A DNA stretch of 64,000 nt from Orychophragmus violaceus (taxonomy: Eukaryota; Streptophyta; Magnoliopsida; Brassicales; Brassicaceae): the NCBI GenBank assembly GCA_030180135.1, contig CM058239.1, positions 66,099,823 through 66,163,822 of the forward strand. Direction: 5' to 3'. Position numbers and translations under genes: made by a program. Shown in pieces: positions 22,080 through 32,469 of this stretch (the stretch's first letter is position 1; each line of letters begins with the position of its first letter). The notes under the pieces are model-generated. The model made no database searches and was not told the origin of the DNA. It was given only the letters and a program-made list of their open reading frames with translations.

Positions 22080-24721
22080 AGGGAAAAGAGAAGTGGGCTG
22101 TGATGAGAGTAAGTCATCCTACCACTGTAGGAAAGATGAGCATTACAAGAGGGATTGCCCAAAGCTGCAAGTGGAATAACAGATGGGACTAAAATGAAAC
22201 CGCAAAGAAAATGATCAACATGCACAAGCCAAAAGGCAGGCTCTAGAACAACGAGTTTATGAGCTATCCAAGGAAGCTGTCGAGTCTAGTTACTTCAACG
22301 CGATCACTAGTATGTCTCTCAACCATTCTATTCAATTATGAGATTTGCATTTCATTGCATTGGGATATGGTAGGTACTTAGCATACTAGGATGAATGTGT
22401 AGAGATCTTAAGCATTGGTGGTATTTCGACACACACCTTAATCGATTCCAGGGCAACACATCATTTTGTAAGCCCGAATATGATTGGTAAAAATTGTTCC
22501 AAATGGAACCATGATACAACAATTGCATACGAAATGCAGCCGGTGGACATATCATTACTTCACTATCATTGTTCTGAGACAAACATGTCACCATTGGGGG
22601 CGTGAGTATGCCAGCCAACCTTGTCATTGTTCAACTTATCAATCATGAAGTTATTTTAGGCATGGACTTGCTCGGGCGGTATCGTGCTACGGCAGATTGT
22701 CAGCGGAGAGTGTGGTTTGGAAGACCAGAAGGAAATATAGAATTCCAAGGCATACAACCAACTTTTGGAAGTGTAGTGGTCGTGGCAATCCAAGCAAAAT
22801 GGATTCTCGAGAAGGGTTGTGAGGCCTATCTGGCTACAATCACCACGAACGAAGTTGGGAAAGGGGCAAAGATTGGAGGAATCCCAGTAGTTAACGAGTT
22901 CGAGGATGTGTTTCTGGCATTGAAAAGATTACCACACAATAAGTCTGATCCATTCACTATCGAACATGAACCTGGGACGGCTCCATTATCTAAGGCACCA
23001 TATTGAATGGCTCCGGAAGAAATGGATGAGCTAAAGAAACAATTGGATGAATTATTGGAAAAAGGCTTCATCCGACTGAGTAGTTCGCCTTGGGGAGCAC
23101 CAGTTCTATTTGTCAAAAATAAGGATGTAAGGTTTGGGCTTTGCATTAAATACTAAATTGGATTACGGTGAAAAAAACTACCCATTACTTCAGATAAATT
23201 AGTTTCTGGATAAGCGTAAAGGGGTATCATGGTTCTCCAAAATAAACTTGGCCTCGAGACATCATCCAATCCCGATCGACCAAGCGGATGTGCGGAAGAT
23301 GGCCTTTATGACATGTATTACCACTATGAGTTTGTGATTATGCCATCTTGGTTAATGAAAGCGCTAGCGACATTCATGAAGATGATGAACGAGATATCTT
23401 GTGATTGCTTAGACGAGTTTTCGATCATAGTCGTAGATGACATCCTAGTTTACACAAAAGATCGGGAAACTCACCAGGGTCATCTAAGGACGGTGTTGGA
23501 ATGTTTACGAGAACATAAACTATATGCTAAGTTGATAAATTGTAGTTTTTGGCAAAGGAGCATCGGGTTTCTAGGACACATTGTGTTGGATCAAAGAGTT
23601 TTGGTTGATCTAAAGAAGATTGAGTCGATAAAGGCTTGGCCAATGCCAGGGAATGCCACCGAGGTAAGGAGTTTCCTAGGAAATTCTAGTTATTGCTGGC
23701 GATTCGTGAATGGGTTTGCAAGCAAAGCTCAGGCTATGACTCAACTAACCGAGAAGGATACTAAGGAGGAATGCGAGGAGAGCTTCTAAAAATTGAAGGA
23801 TATGCTGACGAGTGCACCAATATTGACCATCCCAAAACCGGATGCATCCTACATGGTTTAAACAATGCATCAATAACCATATTTGGGTGCGTTCCGATGG
23901 AAAATGGCAAGTGATCGCTTATGCTTCCAGGCAAGTGCCATAGAATGAAGGGAATTATCCGACCCATGATTTAGAGATGGCTTTAGTAGTGTTTTCACTA
24001 AAGATCTGGCGATTTTACCTCTACAGAGCCAAAGTGAAAATATTCATCGATCACAAGAGTTTGAAGTATTCTTCACTCAGCCTGAACTAAACATGAGGCG
24101 ATGGAGATGGATGGAGTTTGTAGCTTATCATCCGAGAAAGAAACAACTGGTCACATATGCTTTAACCAGAAAGCTAGCTGACATTGCAGCAGAATAATAT
24201 GTATCTCAATGCATTGTATATGGTACCAAAACCATTAAGGTTGGAGGCAGCAGACCAAGCGTCTACTCACTACGATTCAGATTACTCAAGAAAAGAATGA
24301 GAATCTGAAAAATGTTACAAGGAATGACAAGGCAGAGTATTAAATCTCAGTTAATGGAATAGATGTGGTCAATGGTCGGGCCAATATGCCAAACAACAAG
24401 AAGTTGAAGGACGAGATTCTAAAGGAAGCTCACCAGTCTAAGTTCTCGATTCATCCCGGATAAAGAAAAATGTATCGTGACCTCAAAAGTTACTATTATT
24501 GGATCGTGATGAAAATGGATGCAGCCAAATGTGTAGCCAAATTCCCTGCCTGCTAGTTGGTTATGGCCAAATTTAGGTTTCGAGTGGTTAGTGCAGAAAT
24601 TCCCGATTCCAAAGTGCAAATGGGATCATATCACTATGAACTTCATGATTGGACTGCCGATGACAAAGTCTATGAAGAACACGATATGTGCAGTAGTGGA
24701 TATGCTGGCGAAGTCTGCACA
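22080..24721 (+). pseudogene. Chromodomain-type Gypsy gag-pol, 5' part (decayed)
   Basis: In order: a gag zinc knuckle with its first Cys changed (SYHCRKDEHYKRDC, near 22111), an aspartic protease (LIDSRATHHFVSP, near 22440, DSR for DSG), reverse transcriptase start SDPFTIEHEPGTAPLSKAPY then a stop, KGFIRLSSSPWGAPVLFVK, the catalytic region VVDDILVYTKD (near 23430), RNase H with PELNMRRWRWMEFVAYHPRK (near 24090) and the integrase zinc-binding region ILKEAHQSKFSIHPG (near 24415). Stops and frameshifts break every domain, so it is dead. The frame resumes at 32470 after the Copia-1 insertion. The 5' LTR and most of gag are missing. Confidence 0.85.
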
Positions 24722-24726
24722 GTTTT
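24722..24726 (+). repeat. Target site duplication of Copia-1, left (GTTTT)
   Basis: GTTTT here and at 32465-32469 flank Copia-1, the 5-base duplication expected of a Copia integrase. Confidence 0.9.
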
Positions 24727-25399
24727 TGTTGGAACGTTTAGATGAATCCTGATTCAATTCTTGATTCAGATTATCCTAAACATGCGATCTAGGTTCTTCT
24801 CAGAATAGAAACAAATGATGATCTCACCTTATACCTGTTATTGCAGCGGAAATGGATGGTATGTCTGAGATCAGAGAAACACCGAGGGATGAATCCTCCA
24901 AAGGTTCACACACGCTTTCACAGGAAACAGCTGCTAGACCACAAGGGGAACTCGGCGCAGAGAGAGAGAGTTTACGGCTCCAGTCTTAGGGTTAATGAGT
25001 CTGAAACTCGAGTTTTATGACACAAAACTCGTCCTGTTCCGTTTGGGCCATTTGGCCCAAATACCAATTAACTCGTCGGTGTTTGCGCACTGCATCGATC
25101 GTTGCACCTTATGCATCGATCGATGCACAGTGGCTAAACCTTTTATTCTCTCTAAGTACAGTAAATGCCTAGCACTTTTACTGTACTTCTGCTAAACCGT
25201 TCCTACACATTTTCCTGTTAGCTTAGGCGTGTGACCCATATGGGATCATATAATAAAGGCAATAAGTCCAAGACTTATAGATCATGAGCGGACTCTAGCA
25301 AGCCATCATGACCCCCAGTATTATATGACTTATGTCTGATCATTGACATACTCTTACTTTCTAGAGACAGTACCGAGATTACTGGACACAATTCCAACA
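24727..25399 (-). mobile_element. Copia-1 3' LTR
   Basis: TGTTGGAA...TTCCAACA ends. Contains the conserved hairpin (25154-25188), a CATCGATCG-type palindromic segment (about 25091-25127) and GCGTGTGACCCATATGGG. Identical to 31792-32464 as far as I can read. Confidence 0.95.
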
Positions 25400-25412
25400 A
25401 TCTCCCACTTGT
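25400..25412 (-). other. Copia-1 polypurine tract
   Basis: ACAAGTGGGAGAT on the minus strand, directly before the 3' LTR. Confidence 0.9.
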
Positions 25413-26251
25413 ACTGGAATCTCTGTATTCATAATCCTTTTGTCTCAATATCTCGATTAGTCATAAGGCAAGATTAGTGTCATCCTTATAAAGCCTAATC
25501 TTGTTCATCGGACTCTGATTTGATACTGACAATCCAAACGACTCGGGAAAGTCCGTTTGAGCATGGCCATGCGTTTTCCAGTATTCAAATCTCCGATTGG
25601 CCTAGAGATATTCACTCCATTTATATTGGAGGGACAAATCCCATCTTGTTCCATCACTGTAAACTACTCATTTGATGATGTACCCAAACAAGGTCCTTAT
25701 AGCTATCACAGAACGATAGCGTTAGACAATGATCAAAGTACATCAGTCCATGTGCAGTCACATGCATGTGAACTCAGGTCTAAGGACTATACTCTATAGT
25801 CGTAGTAAGAATCTCTTATGACACAGATATAAATCCTGAAGAGTTCTTATAGGCGGGTCTTGTCCGGTCGTATGTTCCCAACATACACCTATGTACTGAC
25901 TTTGATGCCGCGCATCTATGACACACTGAGACTTTGTCATAAGTCACGTACCAATCCAGTCTCACACGGTTGTTGGTGTTCCAGTTTCAACAACCTTCGA
26001 CTAGGGACAGGATGATATAAAACATTTATCAAATATAGGATCTCATGATCAAGCTAAATGACTTCGATAACTCAAGATCAAATCATTTACTTCGATGACC
26101 TATAAAATGGTTCATATCATTTTGGAACGATTATTTCATCACAGTTAAAATAATCTTGAAATAATAATTTCATTAAAACATAAAATAATGTTTTACAAGA
26201 ACATATCAAATAACTAAAATAAAGCTCACAAAACTCCCACTCAAATTTAGA
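25413..26251 (-). other. Copia-1 3' untranslated region
   Basis: 839 bases between the polyprotein stop and the polypurine tract. No gene on the element strand. The same sequence is recognisable in Copia-2 (52080-52905) and Copia-3, so it belongs to the family. The plus-strand 80-codon frame at 25557-25799 is a shadow. Confidence 0.7.
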
Positions 26252-29200
26252 TTACATTTCAATGTTTCTAATGCCTACAGCTTCAGTCAGGAACTCGAGC
26301 TTAGGTCTTGGGAGTGGCTTTGTCAACGGATCAGCGACATTATCATCTGTCGGAACTCGGCTGATCTTGACTTCCTTTCTATTAACGATGTCACGTATCA
26401 AGTGATATCTTCTTTGAACATGCTTGGATTTCTGGTGTGATCTTGGTTCCTTTGCCTGAGCTATAGCACCATTGTTGTCACAAAATAGCACCAGAGGCTC
26501 AGCCGCATCTGGTATCACACCTAGTTCCATAATGAACTTTCGTATCCAAACAGCTTCCTTCGCTGCTTCTGAGGCAGCGATATATTCAGCTTCTGTAGTG
26601 GAATCAGCAACGGTGTCCTGCTTGGAGCTTCTCCAACTTACTGCACCGCCATTCAGACAAAAGACATAACCGGACTGTGACCGGAAATCATCTGTGTCTG
26701 TCTGGAAACTTGCGTCCGTGAATCCACTGACTTTAAGCACATCACTTCCACCGTACACCAAGAATTTATCCTTAGTATGTCTTAGATACTTCAAGATATT
26801 CTTTACGGCAATCCAATGGTTTTCACCTGGATTTGACTGGTATCTACTCGTCATGCTCAATGCATAAGCAACGTCAGGACGAGTACAGATCATGGCATAC
26901 ATGACAGATCCTATTGCAGATGCATAAGGAATATTCTTCATGCGCTCAAGCTCAGCAGCCGACGTAGGGCTCTGCTTCTTGCTTAGCGTTGTGCCATGTA
27001 CCATTGGCGTGAAGCCCTTCTTGGAATCTTTCATGCTGAATCTTTGTAGGACTTTGTCAATGTATGAGTCTTGACACAAGCCTATCAGCCTCTTAGGTCT
27101 ATCCCGATAGATCCTAATTCCAAGAACGTATGCGGCTTCACCCATGTCTTTCATGGAAAAACAACTTCTAAGCCAGTCCTTTACAGACTTCAGCATTGGA
27201 ATGTCGTTTCCGAGAAGCAGTATGTCATCGACATACAGAATAAGAAATACAATCTTGCTCCCACTAGATTTCTTATACACGCATTGTTCTTCTTCGTTTC
27301 TGATGAAGTCAAATTGCTTGATCGCTTCATCAAAACGAAGATTCCAGCTCCTCGATGCTTGCTTCAGTCCATAAATGGATTTATGAAGCTTGCATACTTT
27401 CCCAGCATTCTTCGGATCTATGTAACCGTCAGGTTGTGTCATATACACATCCTCTTCCAGAATACCATTCAGGAAGGCGGTTTTCACGTCCATCTGCCAA
27501 ATTTCATAATCATGAAAAGCTGCAGTTGCTAGTAGAATCCGAATAGATTTCATCATAGCCACCGGTGAATAGGTTTCATCGTAGTCCACACCGTGAACTT
27601 GTCTGAAACCTTTTGCCACCAACCTGGCTTTATAAATCTGGACATTTCCATCCACGTCAATCTTCTTCTTGAAGATCCATTTGCACTCGATGGCTTTTAC
27701 ACCAGCGGGTAAGTCAACCAACGAAAATACTTGGTTGACCGACATGGAGTCCATTTCGGAATCAGTGGCCTTGCGCCACTTAGAGGAATCTGGGCCCATC
27801 ATGGCTTGATTGAAGTTCGATGGTTCATCACCATCAATGATCAGAAGATCATGACAGTTAGTCACGAGGAATCCTTGATATCTCTCGGGTTCGTGACGGA
27901 TCCTCCCGGATCTTCGAACTTCAGGTACTACAGGTTCAGGCTCTACAATTTCTTGTAGGTCCTCCTGCTGCTCTTCCTCATTAGGTTGAGCAGTATCCTG
28001 TTCATCTTGAATTTCTTCAAGCAGTACCTTACTCCCACTGTCTTTCTTAGAGAGAAACTCCCTCTCAAGAAAGTTACAATCCCGGGCAACAAAGATCTTG
28101 TTCTCGGAACGTAGATAGAAGTAATAAGCCTTGGTTTCCCGTGGATAACCAATGAAGTAGCATTTATCAGATTTTGGTGTAAGCTTATCTGAGATTAATC
28201 TCTTAACATAGGCTTCACAACCCCAAATTCTTAGATAAGACAGCACTGGAGCTTCTCCAGTCCATAATTCATATGGTGTCTTTGCTACTGCTTTTGATGG
28301 CGCTCTGTTTAGTGTGAACACTGCTGTTAGCAGAGCATATCCCCAAAGGGATATTGGAAGGTCTGTGTGACTCATCATAGATCGAACCATATCCAATAAG
28401 GTCCGATTTCTCCTCTCAGACACACCATTCCATTGAGGTGTTCCAGGAGGGGTGAGTTGGGATACGATCCCACACTCTCTCAGATGATCACTGAATTCCT
28501 GGCTTAAGTATTCTCCTCCTCGGTCGGACCGAAGAGCCTTAATGCTTTTGCCAAGTTGGTTCTGTACTTCATTTTGGAATTCTCTGAACTTTTCAAAAGA
28601 TTCAGACTTATGTTTCATCAAATAAACATATCCATACCTACTGAAATCATCAGTGAAGGTAATGAAGTACTGATAGTTTCCTCTTGCATTTGTGGACATT
28701 GGGCCACACACATCAGTGTGTATCAGGCCCAATAAGTCACTGGCCCTCTCGTTAGGTTTATTAAAGGGGGCCCGTGTCATTTTGCCCATCATGCAGGATT
28801 CGCATTTCTCACATGACTCAAAGTCAAATGAGCCAAGAAGTCCATTCGAATGGAGCCTCTTGATGCGTTTCTCGCTGATGTGCCCTAAACGACAATGCCA
28901 TAGAAACGTTCGGTTTTCCTCATTAGGTTTAAACCGTTTTGTATTAATGTTATAAATTGGCGCGGATTGATCGAGTATGTAAAGCCCATTCGTAAGAGGG
29001 GCAGAACCATAGAACAAATTGTTGCGATTGAAGGAACATAATTTATTCTTAACTGAAAAATCATAACCTTCCAAATCCAACAAAGAAATTGAAATAATAT
29101 TTCTGCTTATAGCAGGTACAAAATAACAATTATTCAGTTCTAAAATCAATCCCGAAGGTAAAGACAACAAGTATGTGCCTACAGCTAGTGCTGAAACTTT

Positions 29201-30229
29201 CGCTCCATTCCCAACTCGTAGCTCCACTTGTCCTTGCTTCAGCCTTCTACTGTTGCTGAGTGCCTGCATATTAGTACAAATATGAGCCCCACAACCAGTA
29301 TCCATGACCCATGAGGTATTATCAGAAGTAGTTGTATTAACTTCTATAACAAAAATACCTGATGAAGAAGTCTCGAAAGTCTTCTTCTTCAATTCCTTTA
29401 GACCTTCCTGGAATTTCTTACAATCTCTTCTCCAATGCCCCAGTTCTTTGCAGAACCTGCACATGTCAGTAGGCCCAGCCTTGGACTTGGGCTTGGGCTT
29501 TGGCGTGTCCTTGTCCGTGACTTGGACAGCCTTGGCCTTTCCCTTATCCTTAGCAGAGGATTTCTTAAACCCCTTGCCCTTCTGCACCATAAGCACATTG
29601 GGGTCCTTGGCGGTTTTCCTCAAGTTGGGCTCTGCAGTCTTGAGCATTCCGTGAAGCTCAGGTAGTGTCTTACTCAAGCCATGCATGTTAAAGTTCAGAA
29701 TGAACTGATCATAGCTTGCAGGTAAAGACTGCAGAATGATGTCGCAGGCAAGTTCCTGGCTGATTGGACAGTCGAGTTTCTGAAGATGATCGAGATAACC
29801 CATCATCTTCAAGACATGAGGACTCACTGCCGCATTCGCAGCCAACTTACAGTCCAAGAGGTTCTTAACTGTCTGGAACCTCTCGGTCCTAGCCTGCTCC
29901 TGAAAAAGCGATTTCAGGCTTGCCATTATCTCGATGGGAGACAATACACTTTCGAACTGCTTTTGCAGCTCAGGAGTCATTGTCACCAACATCAGGCAAT
30001 AGACATCATTTTCATCTGACGAATGCTTTTCCCAAGCATTGTGCAGAGTCCTGACAGCATTGGCAAGAGGCCTCTCGGGGAGGGGATCTCGAAGGACATA
30101 ATCCTTCTTCTCCTGCTTGAGGACCAGCCTCAAGTTCCTTGACCATGTCAGGAAGTTCGTTCCAGTCAGCTTCTCCTTCTCGAGAACAGACCGGATCGAG
30201 AATGTGTTTTGTGTGCTTGTAGTAGTCAT
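26252..30229 (-). CDS. Copia-1 gag-pol polyprotein (1325 aa, intact)
   Basis: One open frame for the whole replication machinery. Gag occupies residues 1 to about 250. Zinc knuckle C257-x2-C260-x4-H265-x4-C270. Protease active site D310-T-G. Integrase: zinc-binding H445, H450, C473, C476; catalytic triad D506, D569, E605 with the usual 35 residues between the last two. Reverse transcriptase: MDVKTAFLNG (D914) and YVDD at 999-1002. RNase H: TDAS (D1172), TEAEYIAAS (E1213), FCDNNGA (D1251). All key residues are present. The ATG at 30229 is the first in frame and follows a TTTCAG that could be a splice acceptor. The domain order PR-IN-RT-RH defines Copia. The length is normal. Copia-3 carries a close copy with one frameshift. 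Confidence 0.97.
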   Translation of the reverse strand: MTTTSTQNTFSIRSVLEKEKLTGTNFLTWSRNLRLVLKQEKKDYVLRDPLPERPLANAVRTLHNAWEKHSSDENDVYCLMLVTMTPELQKQFESVLSPIEIMASLKSLFQEQARTERFQTVKNLLDCKLAANAAVSPHVLKMMGYLDHLQKLDCPISQELACDIILQSLPASYDQFILNFNMHGLSKTLPELHGMLKTAEPNLRKTAKDPNVLMVQKGKGFKKSSAKDKGKAKAVQVTDKDTPKPKPKSKAGPTDMCRFCKELGHWRRDCKKFQEGLKELKKKTFETSSSGIFVIEVNTTTSDNTSWVMDTGCGAHICTNMQALSNSRRLKQGQVELRVGNGAKVSALAVGTYLLSLPSGLILELNNCYFVPAISRNIISISLLDLEGYDFSVKNKLCSFNRNNLFYGSAPLTNGLYILDQSAPIYNINTKRFKPNEENRTFLWHCRLGHISEKRIKRLHSNGLLGSFDFESCEKCESCMMGKMTRAPFNKPNERASDLLGLIHTDVCGPMSTNARGNYQYFITFTDDFSRYGYVYLMKHKSESFEKFREFQNEVQNQLGKSIKALRSDRGGEYLSQEFSDHLRECGIVSQLTPPGTPQWNGVSERRNRTLLDMVRSMMSHTDLPISLWGYALLTAVFTLNRAPSKAVAKTPYELWTGEAPVLSYLRIWGCEAYVKRLISDKLTPKSDKCYFIGYPRETKAYYFYLRSENKIFVARDCNFLEREFLSKKDSGSKVLLEEIQDEQDTAQPNEEEQQEDLQEIVEPEPVVPEVRRSGRIRHEPERYQGFLVTNCHDLLIIDGDEPSNFNQAMMGPDSSKWRKATDSEMDSMSVNQVFSLVDLPAGVKAIECKWIFKKKIDVDGNVQIYKARLVAKGFRQVHGVDYDETYSPVAMMKSIRILLATAAFHDYEIWQMDVKTAFLNGILEEDVYMTQPDGYIDPKNAGKVCKLHKSIYGLKQASRSWNLRFDEAIKQFDFIRNEEEQCVYKKSSGSKIVFLILYVDDILLLGNDIPMLKSVKDWLRSCFSMKDMGEAAYVLGIRIYRDRPKRLIGLCQDSYIDKVLQRFSMKDSKKGFTPMVHGTTLSKKQSPTSAAELERMKNIPYASAIGSVMYAMICTRPDVAYALSMTSRYQSNPGENHWIAVKNILKYLRHTKDKFLVYGGSDVLKVSGFTDASFQTDTDDFRSQSGYVFCLNGGAVSWRSSKQDTVADSTTEAEYIAASEAAKEAVWIRKFIMELGVIPDAAEPLVLFCDNNGAIAQAKEPRSHQKSKHVQRRYHLIRDIVNRKEVKISRVPTDDNVADPLTKPLPRPKLEFLTEAVGIRNIEM

Positions 30230-30309
30230 ATCTGAAATATATAAATAAAAAGGTTATTAGTTATTATGTTCAAAATGACTAATCTCGTATTAAAAATTAA
30301 TATGATTAA

Positions 30310-30513
30310 TCATGCATTATATTCAATAACATCAGTTACCCTCAATAGAATATAATGATTCCAAGATCCACATATAACTAAGATTAAAGTGGGCCACTGG
30401 CCGTCACCCAACCTTAGCTTATATCGGTAAGCCCTATATCGGCTAATTATATCCGTGATATAACTCTTGGTTGTGAATCTGGGCCCGAGGCCCAATCCAC
30501 TCTGATGTCTCAA
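30310..30513 (-). other. Conserved 67-codon ORF in the Copia leader
   Basis: Starts MRHQSGLGLGPRF and ends VIEYNA. Present at 48300-48503 (Copia-2), 57894-58097 (Copia-3), 63208-63411 and 63610-63813 (Copia-4) with only a few changes. No known domain. It may be an upstream ORF or merely lie in a conserved RNA region; between Copia-2 and Copia-4 I see two silent and two replacement changes in one stretch, which does not show protein-level constraint. Confidence 0.45.
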
Positions 30514-30769
30514 GGCCCGGGACTCCCGATGGCCTAGTCAAGAAAACCAGACTATACAGTCATGTAATCATTAATGTCTGGGACTCCCAATGACATTTAT
30601 GAATCACAAACCGTCTTACCCACGCAAAAGCAGACATCCTCACACTGTAAGGCCATGAATGCAATTGAATGGGCTTTGACAGCTGACATAGCCTGGACAA
30701 GACATCCAACGCTTGATATTATTTGAGGTTCGTAGGTTTATTAAAATTCATTCCCAAAATAGAAGATTA

Positions 30770-30960
30770 CTATATCGGGAAACTTTCTATTTTTGGAAAC
30801 CTACTATTTTAGGAAACTTTCTAAAATTGGAAACTTTCTAAAACCGGAAACTTTCTAACTTTAGAAATTTCTTTAAAATCCAAAACCCGCAAATTCAGAA
30901 ACTTCTATTTTAAGAAACTTTCTAATTTCAAAATTTCGGAAACTTTAATTTAAAAACGAC
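30770..30960 (-). repeat. AGAAAGTTTCC repeat tract in the Copia-1 leader
   Basis: About ten degenerate units of TTAGAAAGTTTCCAA on the element strand. Equivalents: 47865-48050 (Copia-2), 58365-58515 (Copia-3), 62780-62955 (Copia-4), with different unit counts. Confidence 0.75.
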
Positions 30961-31369
30961 TTTATAATTTTATAAAATAGATTTTAAATTGATCTGAAGA
31001 AAGACTCAAATAATTGGCCCAATTGTTTTAACTTCTTGGCCCGAGGCCCAAGAATTGGTCCATGTCCAAGACATGACCCAATTGTCCAATTAATTGACAT
31101 AACCGGTCTGGTTCATTAAAACTGGTCTAACCAAGTTTTAATTACTACGATGACCACAATTGTCAACCGGTCATTTACTAAACCGGATTTTCTCAATTTA
31201 TTTGGTCCAACCAAATCAAATTAGAAATTCCTGGTTTAGGCACTAAATCCAATAATTCTTTCGACATTGGATTTCTTATCCCGGTTTAACCAGACATGAT
31301 AAAATTATCAAATCTGTTTATTAAACTGAGACGTTTAATTTTAATTAAATTAAACCGAGCCAAAACCCT

Positions 31370-31610
31370 AACCGCATCGATCGATGCTCACAGCATCGAT
31401 CCTGCAACGATCGTTCATCGATCCTGCATCGATCGATGCTCTCACGCGTGCACGAACGGTTATCAGGTTTGGCCGAGAGATTCTCGCGAGATCCATGCGA
31501 TCGTTTGAACGATCCATGCGATCGCGGTCAATCTCTCGCGACTGCAACGATCGATCCTTGCATTGCATCGATCGATGCAATGCGATCTCAGTCGATGCAA
31601 AATCAGTTTA
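31370..31610 (-). repeat. GATCG-rich palindromic tract in the Copia-1 leader
   Basis: Many GCATCGATCGATGC-type units. The same position in the other copies carries different sequence of the same style. Confidence 0.8.
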
Positions 31611-31778
31611 GATCACATACCAAATCAATATAGTTTGGTCATGCGATTTTAAACAGTTTGTTCAGGATTCAATTCTTGTTTCTTAAGAGATTTATCTTAT
31701 CAGTAGTTGATTCAAAACACTTTTAAAGAAGAAAACAGTCCTAAACATGAATCTAAACAAGAAAAACCAGAACCTAAT

Positions 31779-31791
31779 GCTCTGATACCAC
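31779..31791 (-). other. Copia-1 primer-binding site
   Basis: GTGGTATCAGAGC on the minus strand right after the 5' LTR: the sequence complementary to the 3' end of plant initiator tRNA-Met used by many Copia elements. Confidence 0.9.
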
Positions 31792-32464
31792 TGTTGGAAC
31801 GTTTAGATGAATCCTGATTCAATTCTTGATTCAGATTATCCTAAACATGCGATCTAGGTTCTTCTCAGAATAGAAACAAATGATGATCTCACCTTATACC
31901 TGTTATTGCAGCGGAAATGGATGGTATGTCTGAGATCAGAGAAACACCGAGGGATGAATCCTCCAAAGGTTCACACACGCTTTCACAGGAAACAGCTGCT
32001 AGACCACAAGGGGAACTCGGCGCAGAGAGAGAGAGTTTACGGCTCCAGTCTTAGGGTTAATGAGTCTGAAACTCGAGTTTTATGACACAAAACTCGTCCT
32101 GTTCCGTTTGGGCCATTTGGCCCAAATACCAATTAACTCGTCGGTGTTTGCGCACTGCATCGATCGTTGCACCTTATGCATCGATCGATGCACAGTGGCT
32201 AAACCTTTTATTCTCTCTAAGTACAGTAAATGCCTAGCACTTTTACTGTACTTCTGCTAAACCGTTCCTACACATTTTCCTGTTAGCTTAGGCGTGTGAC
32301 CCATATGGGATCATATAATAAAGGCAATAAGTCCAAGACTTATAGATCATGAGCGGACTCTAGCAAGCCATCATGACCCCCAGTATTATATGACTTATGT
32401 CTGATCATTGACATACTCTTACTTTCTAGAGACAGTACCGAGATTACTGGACACAATTCCAACA
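31792..32464 (-). mobile_element. Copia-1 5' LTR
   Basis: 673 bases, no difference seen from the 3' LTR at 24727-25399. Confidence 0.95.
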
Positions 32465-32469
32465 GTTTT
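32465..32469 (+). repeat. Target site duplication of Copia-1, right (GTTTT)
   Basis: Matches 24722-24726. Confidence 0.9.

Larger units (their letters stand above)
30230..31778 (-). other. Copia-1 5' leader
   Basis: About 1.55 kb between primer site and gag. From the 5' side: a GATCG-rich palindromic tract (31370-31610), pyrimidine/purine stretches, an AGAAAGTTTCC repeat tract (30770-30960) and a conserved 67-codon frame (30310-30513). All four family members share this order. Confidence 0.8.
24727..32464 (-). mobile_element. Copia-1, complete LTR retrotransposon
   Basis: 7738 bases with two 673 bp LTRs, primer site, leader, one long gag-pol frame, polypurine tract and a GTTTT target duplication. 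It sits in the integrase gene of a plus-strand Gypsy. Both LTRs read identically along their whole length and the polyprotein has no stop, so insertion was recent and the element may still be active. Every part that a Copia needs can be seen. Confidence 0.95.

Noticed and set aside
22602..23789. Two independent genes of 134 and 186 codons
   Set aside because: Pieces of the decayed Gypsy protease and reverse transcriptase separated by stops and frameshifts.
27071..27546. Plus-strand frames of up to 153 codons, repeated near 54659-55134
   Set aside because: Shadows of the Copia gag-pol coding strand. They are alike in both copies only because the coding strand is conserved.
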